NCBI RefSeq assembly: GCF_018070575.1
Contig: NZ_JAGPXN010000001.1
Location: forward strand, 248,001 to 312,000
Length of the DNA stretch: 64,000 nt
Direction: 5' to 3'
Source of the DNA: Micromonospora sp. C31
Lineage (GTDB): Bacteria; Actinomycetota; Actinomycetes; Mycobacteriales; Micromonosporaceae
In this document: positions 23,577 to 32,264 of the stretch, piece after piece
How the letters are laid out: each line of letters opens with the position of its first letter
Position numbering within the stretch: position 1 is the first letter of the stretch
Notes under the pieces: model-generated
What the model was told of the DNA's origin: nothing
Seen by the model: only the letters and a program-made list of their open reading frames with translations
Databases searched by the model: none
Position numbers and translations under genes: made by a program

Positions 23577-24671
23577 GTGGACGGTGCCGAGACCCCAGCC
23601 GACCGCCCGACGTTGTCCGTCGTCGTTCCGGTGCACGGCGTCGAGGCGTACCTCGCGACCTGCCTCGACTCGATCCTCGCCCAGCCCGGCGCCGAGGACG
23701 TGGAGGTCGTCGCGGTCGACGACGCCTCGCCGGACGGCAGCGGGAGGCTGCTCGACCGGTACGCCGCGCGCGACCCCCGGGTGCGGGTGGTCCGCCTGAC
23801 CGAGAACGCCGGCCTGGGCGGCGCCCGCAACGCCGGTGCGGCCCACGCCACCGGCGACTACCTCTGGTTCGTCGACGGTGACGACTGGCTGCCGCCCGGC
23901 GCGGTCGCGGCGGTGCGGGAGCGGCTCGCGGGCACCCGCCCCGACGTGCTGATCGTCGAGCACGCCGAGGTGTTCCCCGACGGGCGGGTGGTGGCCCGGC
24001 CGTCCGGGCCGGCCCTCGGGGGACGGTCCGTCCCGCTGCGCCTGGCCGACCGGCCCGAGCTGCTCACGCTCGCCCAGTCCGCGTGCACCAAGCTCGTCCG
24101 CCGCGCGTTCCTGGCCGGGTCGGGGCTCTCCTTCCGGCCCGGCTGGTACGAGGACTGCGCCTACAGCCATCCCCTGCTGATCGCCGCCGGCAGCATCGAC
24201 GTGCTGGAGCGGGACTGCTACCACTACCGGCAGCGGCCCCGGGACCGGATCACCGCCACCCTGAGTTCGCGGCACTTCGAGGTCTTCGACCAGTACGCCT
24301 CGGTCTTCGGCTGGCTGGCGACCACCGGCGGCGCCGCCCCGGACCGGTTCCGGCCCGACCTGTTCCGCGTCATGCTCGACCACTACCTGGTGATCGTCGG
24401 CAACGACTTCCGGCTGCCGCCGGAGGCCCGCCGCGCGTTCTTCCGCCGGATGGCGGCGGACTACCGGCGCTGGCTGCCTCCTGCCGGCTACCCCCGGCCG
24501 GGCGGGGTCGCCGGGCTCAAGCACCGGATGGTGCGCCACGACGCGTACCTCGTCTGGGCGGTCCTGCGGGCGGCGCACCGGGCGGCGGGCCGGCTGCGCC
24601 GGTCGCTGCGCCCGCGACCGACGCGGCCCGCTCCGACCACCTCGAACGCGCCCGCCGGCGCGGACACCTGA
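23577..24671 (+). CDS. Glycosyltransferase family 2
   Basis: 364 residues. The GT-A domain opens with TLSVVVPVHGVEAYLATCLDSIL, followed by VDDASPDGSG (nucleotide-binding Asp) and FVDGDDWLPPG, whose DGDD holds the DxD metal site. WYEDCAYSHPLL carries the acidic catalytic position (ED). The C-terminus is a basic amphipathic helix region (RMVRHDAYLVWAVLRAAHRAAGRLRRSLRPRP), likely membrane-associated. It closely resembles teichoic-acid- and capsule-type polymer glycosyltransferases. It is 7 bp upstream of galE and shares the locus with the divergent GT4/GT2 pair, pointing to a surface glycan. Confidence 0.87.
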   Translation: MDGAETPADRPTLSVVVPVHGVEAYLATCLDSILAQPGAEDVEVVAVDDASPDGSGRLLDRYAARDPRVRVVRLTENAGLGGARNAGAAHATGDYLWFVDGDDWLPPGAVAAVRERLAGTRPDVLIVEHAEVFPDGRVVARPSGPALGGRSVPLRLADRPELLTLAQSACTKLVRRAFLAGSGLSFRPGWYEDCAYSHPLLIAAGSIDVLERDCYHYRQRPRDRITATLSSRHFEVFDQYASVFGWLATTGGAAPDRFRPDLFRVMLDHYLVIVGNDFRLPPEARRAFFRRMAADYRRWLPPAGYPRPGGVAGLKHRMVRHDAYLVWAVLRAAHRAAGRLRRSLRPRPTRPAPTTSNAPAGADT

Positions 24672-24678
24672 CGGAACG

Positions 24679-25707
24679 GTGACGAACGTGAAGTACCTGA
24701 TCACCGGCGGCGCCGGCTTCATCGGCAGCACCGTCGGCTCCGCGCTGCTGGACCGGGGCATCACGCCGGTGATCCTCGACGACCTGTCGACCGGCCGGGC
24801 GTCCTTCGCGGCCGGCCGCCCCTTCTACCGGGGTGACGTCGCCGACGGGGACCTGCTCGACCGGATCTTCGCCGAGCACCCCGAGATCCGGGCGACCGTG
24901 CACTGCGCCGGGGTGATCGTGGTGCCCGAGTCGACCCGCGACCCGCTGCGCTACTACCGGGAGAACCTCGCGAAGTCCGTCGAACTGGTCCGCCACCTGG
25001 TCCGCAACGGGTGCCGGCGGGTGCTGTTCAGCTCCACCGCCGCCGTCTACCGGCCGGGTGCGGACTTCGCGGTCGACGAGTCCTCCCCCGTCGACCCGGT
25101 CAGCCCGTACGCCCGCACCAAGGCCATGGTCGAGACGGTGCTGGCCGACTGCGCGCGGGCCGGGGAGCTGCGGGCCGTGGCGTTGCGCTACTTCAACCCG
25201 ATCGGGGCCGATCCGCTGCTGCGCACCGGGCTCCAACTGCTCCACCCGACGCACGCCCTGGGTCGCATGATCGAGGCGTACACCAGCGGCGGCGAGTTCC
25301 GCATCACCGGCACGGACTGGCCCACCCGCGACGGCAGCGCCGTCCGGGACTACGTACACGTGTGGGATCTCGCCCAGGCCCACGTGGCCGCGCTGGCCCA
25401 CTTCGACGAGGTGACGGCCACCGGACCGCACGGGTACGCCGCGCTCAACATCGGCACCGGGGTGGGCACCACGGTCCGGGAGCTGCTGGCCGCGTTCGCC
25501 GCGGTGACCGGGCAGCCCCTGCCCTACCGGGAGGCCCCCCGACGGCCGGGCGACGTGCCGGGGGTCTACAACCGCAGCCGCCGCTACCAGGACCTGCTGC
25601 GGTGGTCGCCCCGCTTCGGCATCGAGGACGGCATCCGGCACGCGCTGGAGTGGCGGGCGCTCGACGACCGCCGGCACCTGGCCGTGGCCCCGCTCGCCCT
25701 GCGGTAG
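24679..25707 (+). CDS. galE: UDP-glucose 4-epimerase
   Basis: 342 residues, the usual GalE length. The NAD loop TGGAGFIGS lies at 9-17; the catalytic set is the FSSTAAVY serine/threonine and the YxxxK of SPYARTK. RYFNPIGADP and RDYVHVWDLAQAH are GalE-specific substrate and interface motifs. It interconverts UDP-glucose and UDP-galactose (or the GlcNAc/GalNAc pair). The GTG at 24679 is used; a second GTG at 24688 is possible. It is immediately downstream of the GT2 gene, which it could supply with UDP-galactose. Confidence 0.92.
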   Translation: MTNVKYLITGGAGFIGSTVGSALLDRGITPVILDDLSTGRASFAAGRPFYRGDVADGDLLDRIFAEHPEIRATVHCAGVIVVPESTRDPLRYYRENLAKSVELVRHLVRNGCRRVLFSSTAAVYRPGADFAVDESSPVDPVSPYARTKAMVETVLADCARAGELRAVALRYFNPIGADPLLRTGLQLLHPTHALGRMIEAYTSGGEFRITGTDWPTRDGSAVRDYVHVWDLAQAHVAALAHFDEVTATGPHGYAALNIGTGVGTTVRELLAAFAAVTGQPLPYREAPRRPGDVPGVYNRSRRYQDLLRWSPRFGIEDGIRHALEWRALDDRRHLAVAPLALR

Positions 25708-25800
25708 CCGCCGGCCGGCCCCGGCACCGGGCGGGCCGGAACGGCCCGGGGCCGCCGCCGCTCGGCCGGCTCCCGGTGGGCCTGCGCCGGGCGGCGCCCG

Positions 25801-27402
25801 TCAGGAGGGGCGGCGGGCGGTCAGCCGGGCGAGCACCCGTCGCGGGGTCAGTGGCACCACGGAGATCATCAACCGGCCGCTGCCGTCGGTGACCGGCGAC
25901 ACCGCGTACCAGCGCCGCCCGCGCGGGCGGAACACCGGTCGGGGGAACCGGAGCCGGCGGGGTGCGCGCAGCGGCGCGGTCCCGGGCCGGCCGTCGGGCG
26001 CGGGCAGTGTCAGGTGCACGGGGCGGCGCTGCCCGGTCACCGCGCTGGCGCGCAGCACCTCGGCCACGCTGATCCGGGCCCGCAGCGTGCCGCCGCCGGC
26101 GGCCGTGGTGGGCCGTACGACGCCCGCCAGCTCGCCGACGGTGAGTCGCGGCGGGTCCGGGCAGAGCCGGTCGAGGTCGCGCAGGGGCGTGCGCAGGTCC
26201 AGGACGAGAGCCGGCCCGGCGTCGGCGTCGCGGTCCCAGCCGATGCCGGTGACCTCGAAGCGGGCCAGCCAGTCCACGGCGTCGGTGACGTCGAAGACGC
26301 CGTCGGGCAGCCGGCCGTGCGACGCCCGGAAGCCCGGGTACGCGGCGTACCGCCGGCCGCCCTCGACGACCGTCGGCGGCACCCCGCGCTCCGCGTCCTG
26401 CCGGATCACGTCGACCAGGTCGTCGGGGGTGCCGTGCTCGGCGACGCCGATCCGCAGCCGGGTCTCCGCCGGCAGCTTGTCCCGTACGGGCGCGGTGAGG
26501 TGCCGCCCGGCCAGCTCCCGTACGCCGGCGTGCAGCAGTCGTCGGGTCGGCCCGTCCAGCCGCAGGAAGTCGTCGTCGAGCAGGGCCGCCACCTCGAAGC
26601 GGAAGTAGCGCCGCAGCACCGCGTCCCGCTCCTCGCCCGGCGGGATGAGGCCGACGGCGAACTCCACGAGCCGCCGCGCGCAGTCGAGCCGCTCCTCCGC
26701 CCGGCTCAGGTAGGTGATGTTGCGGGCGTTCAGCCGCCGCACCGCGTGGTAGTAGTCGTAGTCGGCGAGGACCGTGACCCGGGCCGCCCGGTGGCACGCC
26801 TCCAGGGTGAACGGCTGGTCGCTGCCGATCGGCATGTCCTCCGGGTACCGCAGCCGGTGCCGCTCGACGAGTTCCCGCCGGAACAGCTTGGTGTTGGCCA
26901 GCGACAGCGGCAGGGCCGAGTCGGCCAGCCGGACGTCGACCGCCGTGCGGGCGAAGACCTCCTGGTGGACGTAGCGGCTGTTCACCCCGACGACCCGGCC
27001 GAGGACGACGTCGGAGCCGTACCGGTCGGCGGCGGTCACCAGCCGCTCCAGCGCCTCGGGACCGAGCCGGTCGTCCGCGCCGACGAAGAAGACGTACCGC
27101 CCGGTGGCCAGGTCGAGGGCCCGGTTGCAGGGCGCCGCCGGGCCGCCGGAGTTGGGCTGGTGCAGGACGGTCACGGTGCCCGGATGCCGGCGGGCGTAGC
27201 GGTCGAGCTGCCGGCCGCTGCCGTCGGTCGACCCGTCGTCCACCGCGACGATCCGCATCCGGTCCGTGCCGATGCTCTGCGCGAGCAGCGAGTCCAGGCA
27301 TCCGGTGAGGTACGGCATCGTGTTGTACACGGGCACGACGACGGTCACGTCGGGCGGCCGGGAGCCGTCCCGGTGGCCCGCCGTCGGCTGGTCGGCGACC
27401 AC
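25801..27402 (-). CDS. GT2 glycosyltransferase with C-terminal domain, TarP/TarS-like layout
   Basis: 533 residues. The GT-A domain covers about 18-240: VTVVVPVYNTMPYLTGCLDS, VDDGSTDGSG, and VFFVGADDRLG with the metal-site Asp pair; IGSDQPFTLEA carries the catalytic Asp. The remainder (about 245-533) is a helical linker followed by beta-rich sequence. This order is like the poly(ribitol-phosphate) glycosyltransferases TarS/TarP of Gram-positive bacteria, where the C-terminal domain mediates oligomerisation. The match is by layout; the acceptor is unknown. The gene starts 4 bp after the stop of the GT4 gene and is clearly co-transcribed with it. Confidence 0.83.
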   Translation of the reverse strand: MVADQPTAGHRDGSRPPDVTVVVPVYNTMPYLTGCLDSLLAQSIGTDRMRIVAVDDGSTDGSGRQLDRYARRHPGTVTVLHQPNSGGPAAPCNRALDLATGRYVFFVGADDRLGPEALERLVTAADRYGSDVVLGRVVGVNSRYVHQEVFARTAVDVRLADSALPLSLANTKLFRRELVERHRLRYPEDMPIGSDQPFTLEACHRAARVTVLADYDYYHAVRRLNARNITYLSRAEERLDCARRLVEFAVGLIPPGEERDAVLRRYFRFEVAALLDDDFLRLDGPTRRLLHAGVRELAGRHLTAPVRDKLPAETRLRIGVAEHGTPDDLVDVIRQDAERGVPPTVVEGGRRYAAYPGFRASHGRLPDGVFDVTDAVDWLARFEVTGIGWDRDADAGPALVLDLRTPLRDLDRLCPDPPRLTVGELAGVVRPTTAAGGGTLRARISVAEVLRASAVTGQRRPVHLTLPAPDGRPGTAPLRAPRRLRFPRPVFRPRGRRWYAVSPVTDGSGRLMISVVPLTPRRVLARLTARRPS

Positions 27403-27406
27403 CGGA

Positions 27407-28759
27407 TCAGCCGACCCGGCCGTACGCGTCCGACCCGCCGTGGGCGCCCGCCGGCACCAGCCGGGTGTAGACCCGGTCGAGTTCCACGGCCTGCCGCTCC
27501 CACGTCCACCCCGCCAGCAGGGCCGGATCGTCGTACGCCGCCCGGTACCGGGCAGGGTCGGCGAGCACCGCGCGGACGGCGCGGGCGAAGTCCCCGGCTT
27601 CCCCGGCCCGGAACACCTCGCCCTGCCCGGTCGCCCGGACGGTGCCGGCCATGGTGCGCACGTCGCTGACCACGATGGGCAGCCGGGCGTGCGAGTACTC
27701 GAAGAACTTGGTGATCAACGCGATCTCGTGGTTGGGCCAGTGCTGGATCGGGATCACCCCGAGGTCGGCCCCGGCCAGCAGCGGCACCACCTGGTCGTGC
27801 GGCACGTACCCCCGTACGTGCAGGCGGTCACCGACGCCGAGGTCCGCCGCCCGTGCGGTCAGCGACCGGACGTACTCGCCGTCGGGATGGTTGACCACCA
27901 GCGCGACGTGCACGCCGGGCAGCAGCGGCAGCGCCTCGACCAGGACGTCCAGGCCGCGCTGCGGCGCGGCGGCGCCGCTGTAGACCAGCAGCGGGTCGCC
28001 CGGCCCGAGGCCGAACCCCGCGCGGAGGGTCTCCGTGGCCCGCACCGGCCCGTCGCCGGCCTCGCGGCTCTCGGGCGCGTTCAGCACCACGGTGGGCAGT
28101 TCGGGCAGGTGGTGCGCGCGTTGCAGCAGGCGGGCCAGCTCCGGCGAGACCGTCAGCACCGCGTCGGCGTGGCGCGCGTACTCCCGTTCGTGCGCCAACT
28201 GGGCGGGCAGCCACCGCACGTTGTCGCTCCAGGGTTTGATGCCCGGCAGAAACTCGTGGGCGTCCCACACCAGGCTGACCCGGCGGCCGGCGGCTCTGGC
28301 CCGCAGCAGCCCCCGCGCGCCCACGCCGAGCATCCGGAAGTCGTTGGCGTGGATCAGGTCGGGCGCCAGCTCGTCGAGCACCGGGCCGTAGGCGTGCTCG
28401 TAGCTCCACAGTGCCGGCTGCAACCGGCGCCAGGCGCGGTCGCCGTACAGCCGCAGGCACAGCCGGGTGTACGCCCGCTCGACGGGTGTCCGCAGGCCGA
28501 GGCGCCCGAGCAGCGCCGCCGCGTCCCGACGCGGCGTCCGGGGCACGGGTGCGCCGGGGCGGCCCATCGGCAGCAGCCGCACCAGGGCGTCGCCGATCCG
28601 CCACCGGTGCGGCTCGCCGTCGGGCGAGCGGCCCAGCAGGGTGACGTCCCAGCCGGCGGCGGCGGCCGAGCGGGCCGACTTCTGCACCCGGGAGTCGCCC
28701 TGGACCGCGTTGTCGACCAGCATGACCACCCGGCCCCTGGCTCCGGCTCGAATCTCCAT
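27407..28759 (-). CDS. Glycosyltransferase family 4
   Basis: 450 residues, GT-B fold. The N-terminal half (RVVMLVDNAVQGDSRVQKSARSAAAAGWDVTLLG) resembles acceptor domains of sugar transferases working on lipid-linked or small acceptors. The C-terminal half holds the donor site: LLVYSGAAAPQRGLDVLVEAL, VRGYVPHDQVVPLLAGADLGVIP, and the EX7E-like region around ALITKFFEYSHARLPIVVSD. ATG 28759 has GGAAGGG upstream; the long open frame before it is not codon-like. It is the first gene of the leftward GT4-GT2 operon and is divergent from the next membrane-protein gene. Confidence 0.86.
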   Translation of the reverse strand: MEIRAGARGRVVMLVDNAVQGDSRVQKSARSAAAAGWDVTLLGRSPDGEPHRWRIGDALVRLLPMGRPGAPVPRTPRRDAAALLGRLGLRTPVERAYTRLCLRLYGDRAWRRLQPALWSYEHAYGPVLDELAPDLIHANDFRMLGVGARGLLRARAAGRRVSLVWDAHEFLPGIKPWSDNVRWLPAQLAHEREYARHADAVLTVSPELARLLQRAHHLPELPTVVLNAPESREAGDGPVRATETLRAGFGLGPGDPLLVYSGAAAPQRGLDVLVEALPLLPGVHVALVVNHPDGEYVRSLTARAADLGVGDRLHVRGYVPHDQVVPLLAGADLGVIPIQHWPNHEIALITKFFEYSHARLPIVVSDVRTMAGTVRATGQGEVFRAGEAGDFARAVRAVLADPARYRAAYDDPALLAGWTWERQAVELDRVYTRLVPAGAHGGSDAYGRVG

Positions 28760-28994
28760 CGTCACCCTTCCGCGGCCGACGTGGCCGGCCGGCCGCGGAG
28801 ATCCTATGGCCGGCCGAACCCCTTCTTCGGGCCGGACGGCAAGTCGACGACCGATGTTCACCCGGCGGCAAGCAAGCCCCCGGCCAGGCCGTCGGCGGGT
28901 GTACCGATCAGAGCGGGTGGGTACCGCAGGGCGTGTTACCGCGCGGCGGACCGCACCACTTCCGTCCGGCCGCGTCTGCCTCAGGAGGTGTGTT

Positions 28995-29831
28995 GTGGTG
29001 AAGATTCCTTCCCTGTCGCGTCGGACCGAGCCGACGCCGACGGACGACGACATCGGCGGCCGGGACCGGACCGACGGCCCCGGCCGGGTCGCCGACCCGG
29101 TGGTCACGGAGCGGGACAGCGAGCAGACGACCTACCGCAGCAGCACGGCGCCGGACGCCGACGGTGCCGACGGGCGCGACGCCGCCGACGGCCGGGACGG
29201 AGACGCCGAGCGGCGGGCGGCCGAGCGGGCGGCGGTCGCCCGGGCCGCCACGGCCCGATCCACCGACGACGGCCTCCGGCGCACCCCCCGGACCACCGAC
29301 CCCGACCCCGACCCGGCCCTCGAACGGACCCTCGACGGCCGGACGACCGACCTGGACCCGAGCGCCGCGGCGCTGGCCGGCCGGACGGACCGGGACCGCA
29401 CCGTGCAGCGCCCGCTCGACGGGGACCGCACCGTGCAGCGGCCCGTCGACCGCGACGGCGACGGCGTCGCCGACCGCGAGCCTGAGCGTCCGGTGGTCGC
29501 CGGGCCGAAGCCCCGGGCCAGCCTGCTCGCCACGCTGGGACTGATCGTCGGCGTGGCCGGGGCGCTCTTCGTGCTCACCGGCACCCTCGCCGGATACGGC
29601 ATCGCGCTCGGCGCCCTCGGCGCGGTCCTCGCGGTGCTCGGCCTGATGGCCACCCGCCGCCGGCACATCGCCGGCAAGACCGACGCGCTGCTCGGCATCG
29701 CGCTGGGTCTCGGCGCGGTGGTGCTGGGCGTGCTGGCGATGACCGGCCAGTTCGACTGGCCGACCACCGACGGGGACTGGGTGCAGCGGTTCCGCGAGTG
29801 GCTTGACTCACAGTTTGTGGATCGTTTCTAG
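28995..29831 (+). CDS. Membrane protein with long Asp/Arg-rich N-terminal region
   Basis: 278 residues. The first ~170 are hydrophilic and low-complexity (Asp, Arg, Thr), including two copies of DRTVQRP encoded by a 19-bp direct repeat (29392-29410 and 29422-29440). Two transmembrane hairpins follow: LLATLGLIVGVAGALFVLTGTLAGYGIALGALGAVLAVLGLMA and the later LLGIALGLGAVVLGVLAM. The tail ends FREWLDSQFVDRF. The membrane half resembles DUF4190-type segments, but I do not assign a function. The GTG at 28995 has AGGAGG 6 nt upstream, a near-ideal ribosome site. Confidence 0.78.
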   Translation: MVKIPSLSRRTEPTPTDDDIGGRDRTDGPGRVADPVVTERDSEQTTYRSSTAPDADGADGRDAADGRDGDAERRAAERAAVARAATARSTDDGLRRTPRTTDPDPDPALERTLDGRTTDLDPSAAALAGRTDRDRTVQRPLDGDRTVQRPVDRDGDGVADREPERPVVAGPKPRASLLATLGLIVGVAGALFVLTGTLAGYGIALGALGAVLAVLGLMATRRRHIAGKTDALLGIALGLGAVVLGVLAMTGQFDWPTTDGDWVQRFREWLDSQFVDRF

Positions 29832-29867
29832 CGGGCACTGACGGGCTCGCCGGCGATGCGCCGGCAA

Positions 29868-29963
29868 CGCCGGTGGTGCACCGGCGACGCCCGACCAGCC
29901 TGGTGGTTCACCAGCCGGGCAACCCTTTTCGGGGGCGGCGGTTCGCCGCCCCCGAAGCGTTTT
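29868..29963 (+). terminator. Three consecutive stem-loops ending in a T-run
   Basis: Three hairpins with 3-nt loops follow one another: CGCCGGTG-gtg-CACCGGCG (29868-29886), CTGGTG-gtt-CACCAG (29900-29914) and a 13-bp stem beginning TTCGGGGGCGGCG-gtt (29928-29956), followed by TTTT at 29960-29963. The last has the form of an intrinsic terminator, unusually complete for this GC content. It ends the upstream membrane-protein transcript and insulates the ddaH-rocD operon. The rest of the 333-bp gap (29832-30164) carries no gene. Confidence 0.7.
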
Positions 29964-30004
29964 CCTGGCCCGGCTACCGACAGGACGCACCGACAGGGCT
30001 CGAT

Positions 30005-30065
30005 ACGCAACGAACCATCGTCCAGCATGCTCCAGACGCAACGATCCGTCGGCCTGCGCAACTTC
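30005..30065 (+). promoter_or_regulatory. Repeated ACGCAAC motifs upstream of ddaH-rocD
   Basis: ACGCAACGA occurs at 30005-30013 and 30036-30044, and a related TGCGCAAC at 30055-30062, so the CGCAAC cores lie 31 and 20 bp apart, about three and two helical turns. The block is 100-160 bp before the ddaH start and is A/C-rich compared with the flanks. It could be an operator for an Lrp-, ArgR- or AraC-type regulator of arginine use; no regulator gene is adjacent. Confidence 0.35.
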
Positions 30066-30164
30066 CAACGGTGGATTCCACCATCGGCGCCGCATAGCGT
30101 TGAGCAACGGCGCCAGCCCGTGGGCCGAAGGTGGCCGGGCGCGCCCGACCCTGGGAGCAGGACA

Positions 30165-30986
30165 ATGACGATGGACGCCACCAGCCAGCGCTTCCTGATG
30201 TGCCGGCCGACGTACTTCGCCGTCGACTACGCCATCAACCCGTGGATGGACCCGACCGCGCCGGTCGACGCCGACCTCGCCGTCCGGCAGTGGGAGCAGC
30301 TGCGGCAGACCTACCGGGACCTGGGCCACACCGTCGAGGAGATCACTCCGGTGCCCGGCCTGCCCGACATGGTCTTCGCCGCCAACGGTGGCACCGTGAT
30401 CGACGGCAGGGCGATGGCCGTGCAGTTCCGCGACCCGCAGCGCGCCGACGAGGCCCCCGCCTACCGCGCCTGGTTCGAGGCCGCCGGCTTCGAGATGTAC
30501 GACCCCAAGCACGTGAACGAGGGCGAGGGCGACATCCTGCTGGCCGGCGACTTCCTGCTGGCCGGCACCGGCTTCCGCACCGCGCACGCCTCGCACGCGC
30601 AGCTCCAGGAGGTCTTCGGCTACCCGGTGGTGACCATGCAGCTGGTCGACCCCCGCTTCTACCACCTGGACACCGCGCTCACCGTGCTCGACGAGCGGAC
30701 GGTGGCGTACCTGCCGGAGGCGTTCTCGCCCGGCAGCCGGGCCGTGCTGCGCCGGCTCTTCCCCGACGCGGTGCACGCCACCCTGGCCGACGCCGAGGTC
30801 TTCGGGTTGAACGCGGTCAGCGACGGTCGGCACGTCGTGCTGCCGGCGCAGGCCACCGGCCTGGCCGCGAAGCTGCGCGACCGGGGCTACGAGACGATCG
30901 GTGTCGACCTCTCCGAGCTGCGCAAGGCCGGCGGCGGGCCGAAGTGCTGCACGTTGCGACTCCGTCAGGGAAAGGCGAGCCAGTGA
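30165..30986 (+). CDS. ddaH: Dimethylargininase / amidinohydrolase family
   Basis: 273 residues. Fold and motifs are those of the DDAH branch of the guanidino-modifying superfamily: FLMCRPTYFAVDYAINPWM at the N-terminus, DMVFAANGG (substrate-binding Asp), the His of FYHLDTALTVL, and the nucleophile in GGPKCCTLRL (Cys261 or Cys262). The enzyme converts N-methylated arginines, or arginine-like guanidines, to citrulline plus amine. Actinobacterial homologues paired with rocD are thought to take part in arginine-ornithine interconversion. ATG 30165 follows GGGAGCAGG. Its TGA overlaps the rocD GTG as GTGA. Confidence 0.88.
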   Translation: MTMDATSQRFLMCRPTYFAVDYAINPWMDPTAPVDADLAVRQWEQLRQTYRDLGHTVEEITPVPGLPDMVFAANGGTVIDGRAMAVQFRDPQRADEAPAYRAWFEAAGFEMYDPKHVNEGEGDILLAGDFLLAGTGFRTAHASHAQLQEVFGYPVVTMQLVDPRFYHLDTALTVLDERTVAYLPEAFSPGSRAVLRRLFPDAVHATLADAEVFGLNAVSDGRHVVLPAQATGLAAKLRDRGYETIGVDLSELRKAGGGPKCCTLRLRQGKASQ

Positions 30987-32197
30987 TCGACGACATGCTG
31001 CGGACGCCGGAGGCGATCCGCGACGCGGAGCGGTGGACCGCGCACAACTACCACCCGCTGCCGGTGGTCATCTCCTCCGCCGAGGGCTCCTGGCTGACCG
31101 ACGTGGACGGCCGCCGCTACCTCGACTGCCTGGCCGGCTACTCGGCGCTGAACTTCGGCCACCGGCACCCGACGCTGATCGCCGCCGCGCACGCCCAGCT
31201 CGACCGGCTCACCCTCACCAGCCGGGCGTTCGTCCACGACCAGTTCGCCGACTTCTGCCGCGAGCTGGCCGAGCTCTGCGGCAAGGACCTCGTGCTGCCG
31301 ATGAACACCGGCGCCGAGGCGGTGGAGACCGGCATCAAGGTCGCCCGCAAGTGGGGCTACCAGGTCAAGGGTGTCGCCCCGGGGATGGCCAACATCGTGG
31401 TGGCCGAGGGCAACTTCCACGGCCGGACGACCACCATCGTCAGCTTCTCCACGGATGAGGACGCCCGGGCCGACTTCGGGCCGTACACCCCGGGGTTCAC
31501 GGTCGTCCCCTACGGCGACCTGGCCGCGCTGAGCGCCGCCATCGACGAGAACACCGTCGCGGTGCTGCTCGAGCCCATCCAGGGCGAGCAGGGCGTCGTG
31601 GTGCCGCCGGAGGGCTACCTGCCGGGCGTACGCCGGGTCTGCACCGAACAGAACGTCCTCTTCATCGCCGACGAGATCCAGTCCGGCCTGGGCCGGACCG
31701 GGGACACCTTCGCCTGCGACCACGAGGGCGTCACGCCCGACATGTACCTGCTGGGCAAGGCGCTCGGCGGCGGCATCGTGCCGGTCTCCGCGGTGGCCGC
31801 GAACACCGACGTGCTCGGCGTGCTCCGGCCGGGCCAGCACGGCTCCACCTTCGGCGGCAACCCGCTCGCCTGCGCCGTCGCGACCGAGGTCGTCCGGCTG
31901 CTGGCCACCGGCGAGTTCCAGCGCCGCTCGACCGAGCTGGGCGCCCGGCTGCACGCCGGTCTGCGGTCGCTGGTCGGCAAGGGCCTCGTCGCGGTGCGGG
32001 GCCGGGGCCTGTGGGCGGGCCTCGACATCGATCCGGCGCTGATGAGCGGCCGGGAGGCGTGCGAGCGGCTCGCCGAGCGCGGAGTGCTCGCCAAGGACAC
32101 CCACGGCGCCACCATCCGGCTCGCCCCGCCGCTGGTGATCACCGAGGAGGAGATCGACCACGCGGTCGCCCAGCTCGCCGCCGTGCTGGCCGGCTGA
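30983..32197 (+). CDS. rocD: Ornithine aminotransferase
   Basis: 404 residues, class-III PLP aminotransferase. The PLP lysine is K259 in LLGKALGGG; FIADEIQSGLGRTG supplies the Asp that contacts the pyridine nitrogen; NTGAEAVETGIK binds phosphate. HNYHPLPVVISSAEG and HGSTFGGNPLACAVA are ornithine-transaminase-specific. It transfers the delta-amino group of ornithine to 2-oxoglutarate, giving glutamate semialdehyde and feeding proline or glutamate. The GTG at 30983 overlaps the ddaH stop by 4 nt, so the two are translationally coupled. Confidence 0.93.
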   Translation: MIDDMLRTPEAIRDAERWTAHNYHPLPVVISSAEGSWLTDVDGRRYLDCLAGYSALNFGHRHPTLIAAAHAQLDRLTLTSRAFVHDQFADFCRELAELCGKDLVLPMNTGAEAVETGIKVARKWGYQVKGVAPGMANIVVAEGNFHGRTTTIVSFSTDEDARADFGPYTPGFTVVPYGDLAALSAAIDENTVAVLLEPIQGEQGVVVPPEGYLPGVRRVCTEQNVLFIADEIQSGLGRTGDTFACDHEGVTPDMYLLGKALGGGIVPVSAVAANTDVLGVLRPGQHGSTFGGNPLACAVATEVVRLLATGEFQRRSTELGARLHAGLRSLVGKGLVAVRGRGLWAGLDIDPALMSGREACERLAERGVLAKDTHGATIRLAPPLVITEEEIDHAVAQLAAVLAG

Positions 32198-32210
32198 GCC
32201 CCGTACGGCA

Positions 32211-32251
32211 GACGGCGGGCGTCCGGGACCACGGTCCCGGCGCCCGCCGTC
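32211..32251. terminator. Strong bidirectional terminator hairpin
   Basis: GACGGCGGGCG pairs perfectly with CGCCCGCCGTC; after one unpaired T, CCGGGACC pairs with GGTCCCGG around a 2-nt loop. The 19-bp interrupted stem fills the gap between the convergent rocD and FHA genes. Confidence 0.8.
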
Positions 32252-32264
32252 GTCTCCCGGCGGA

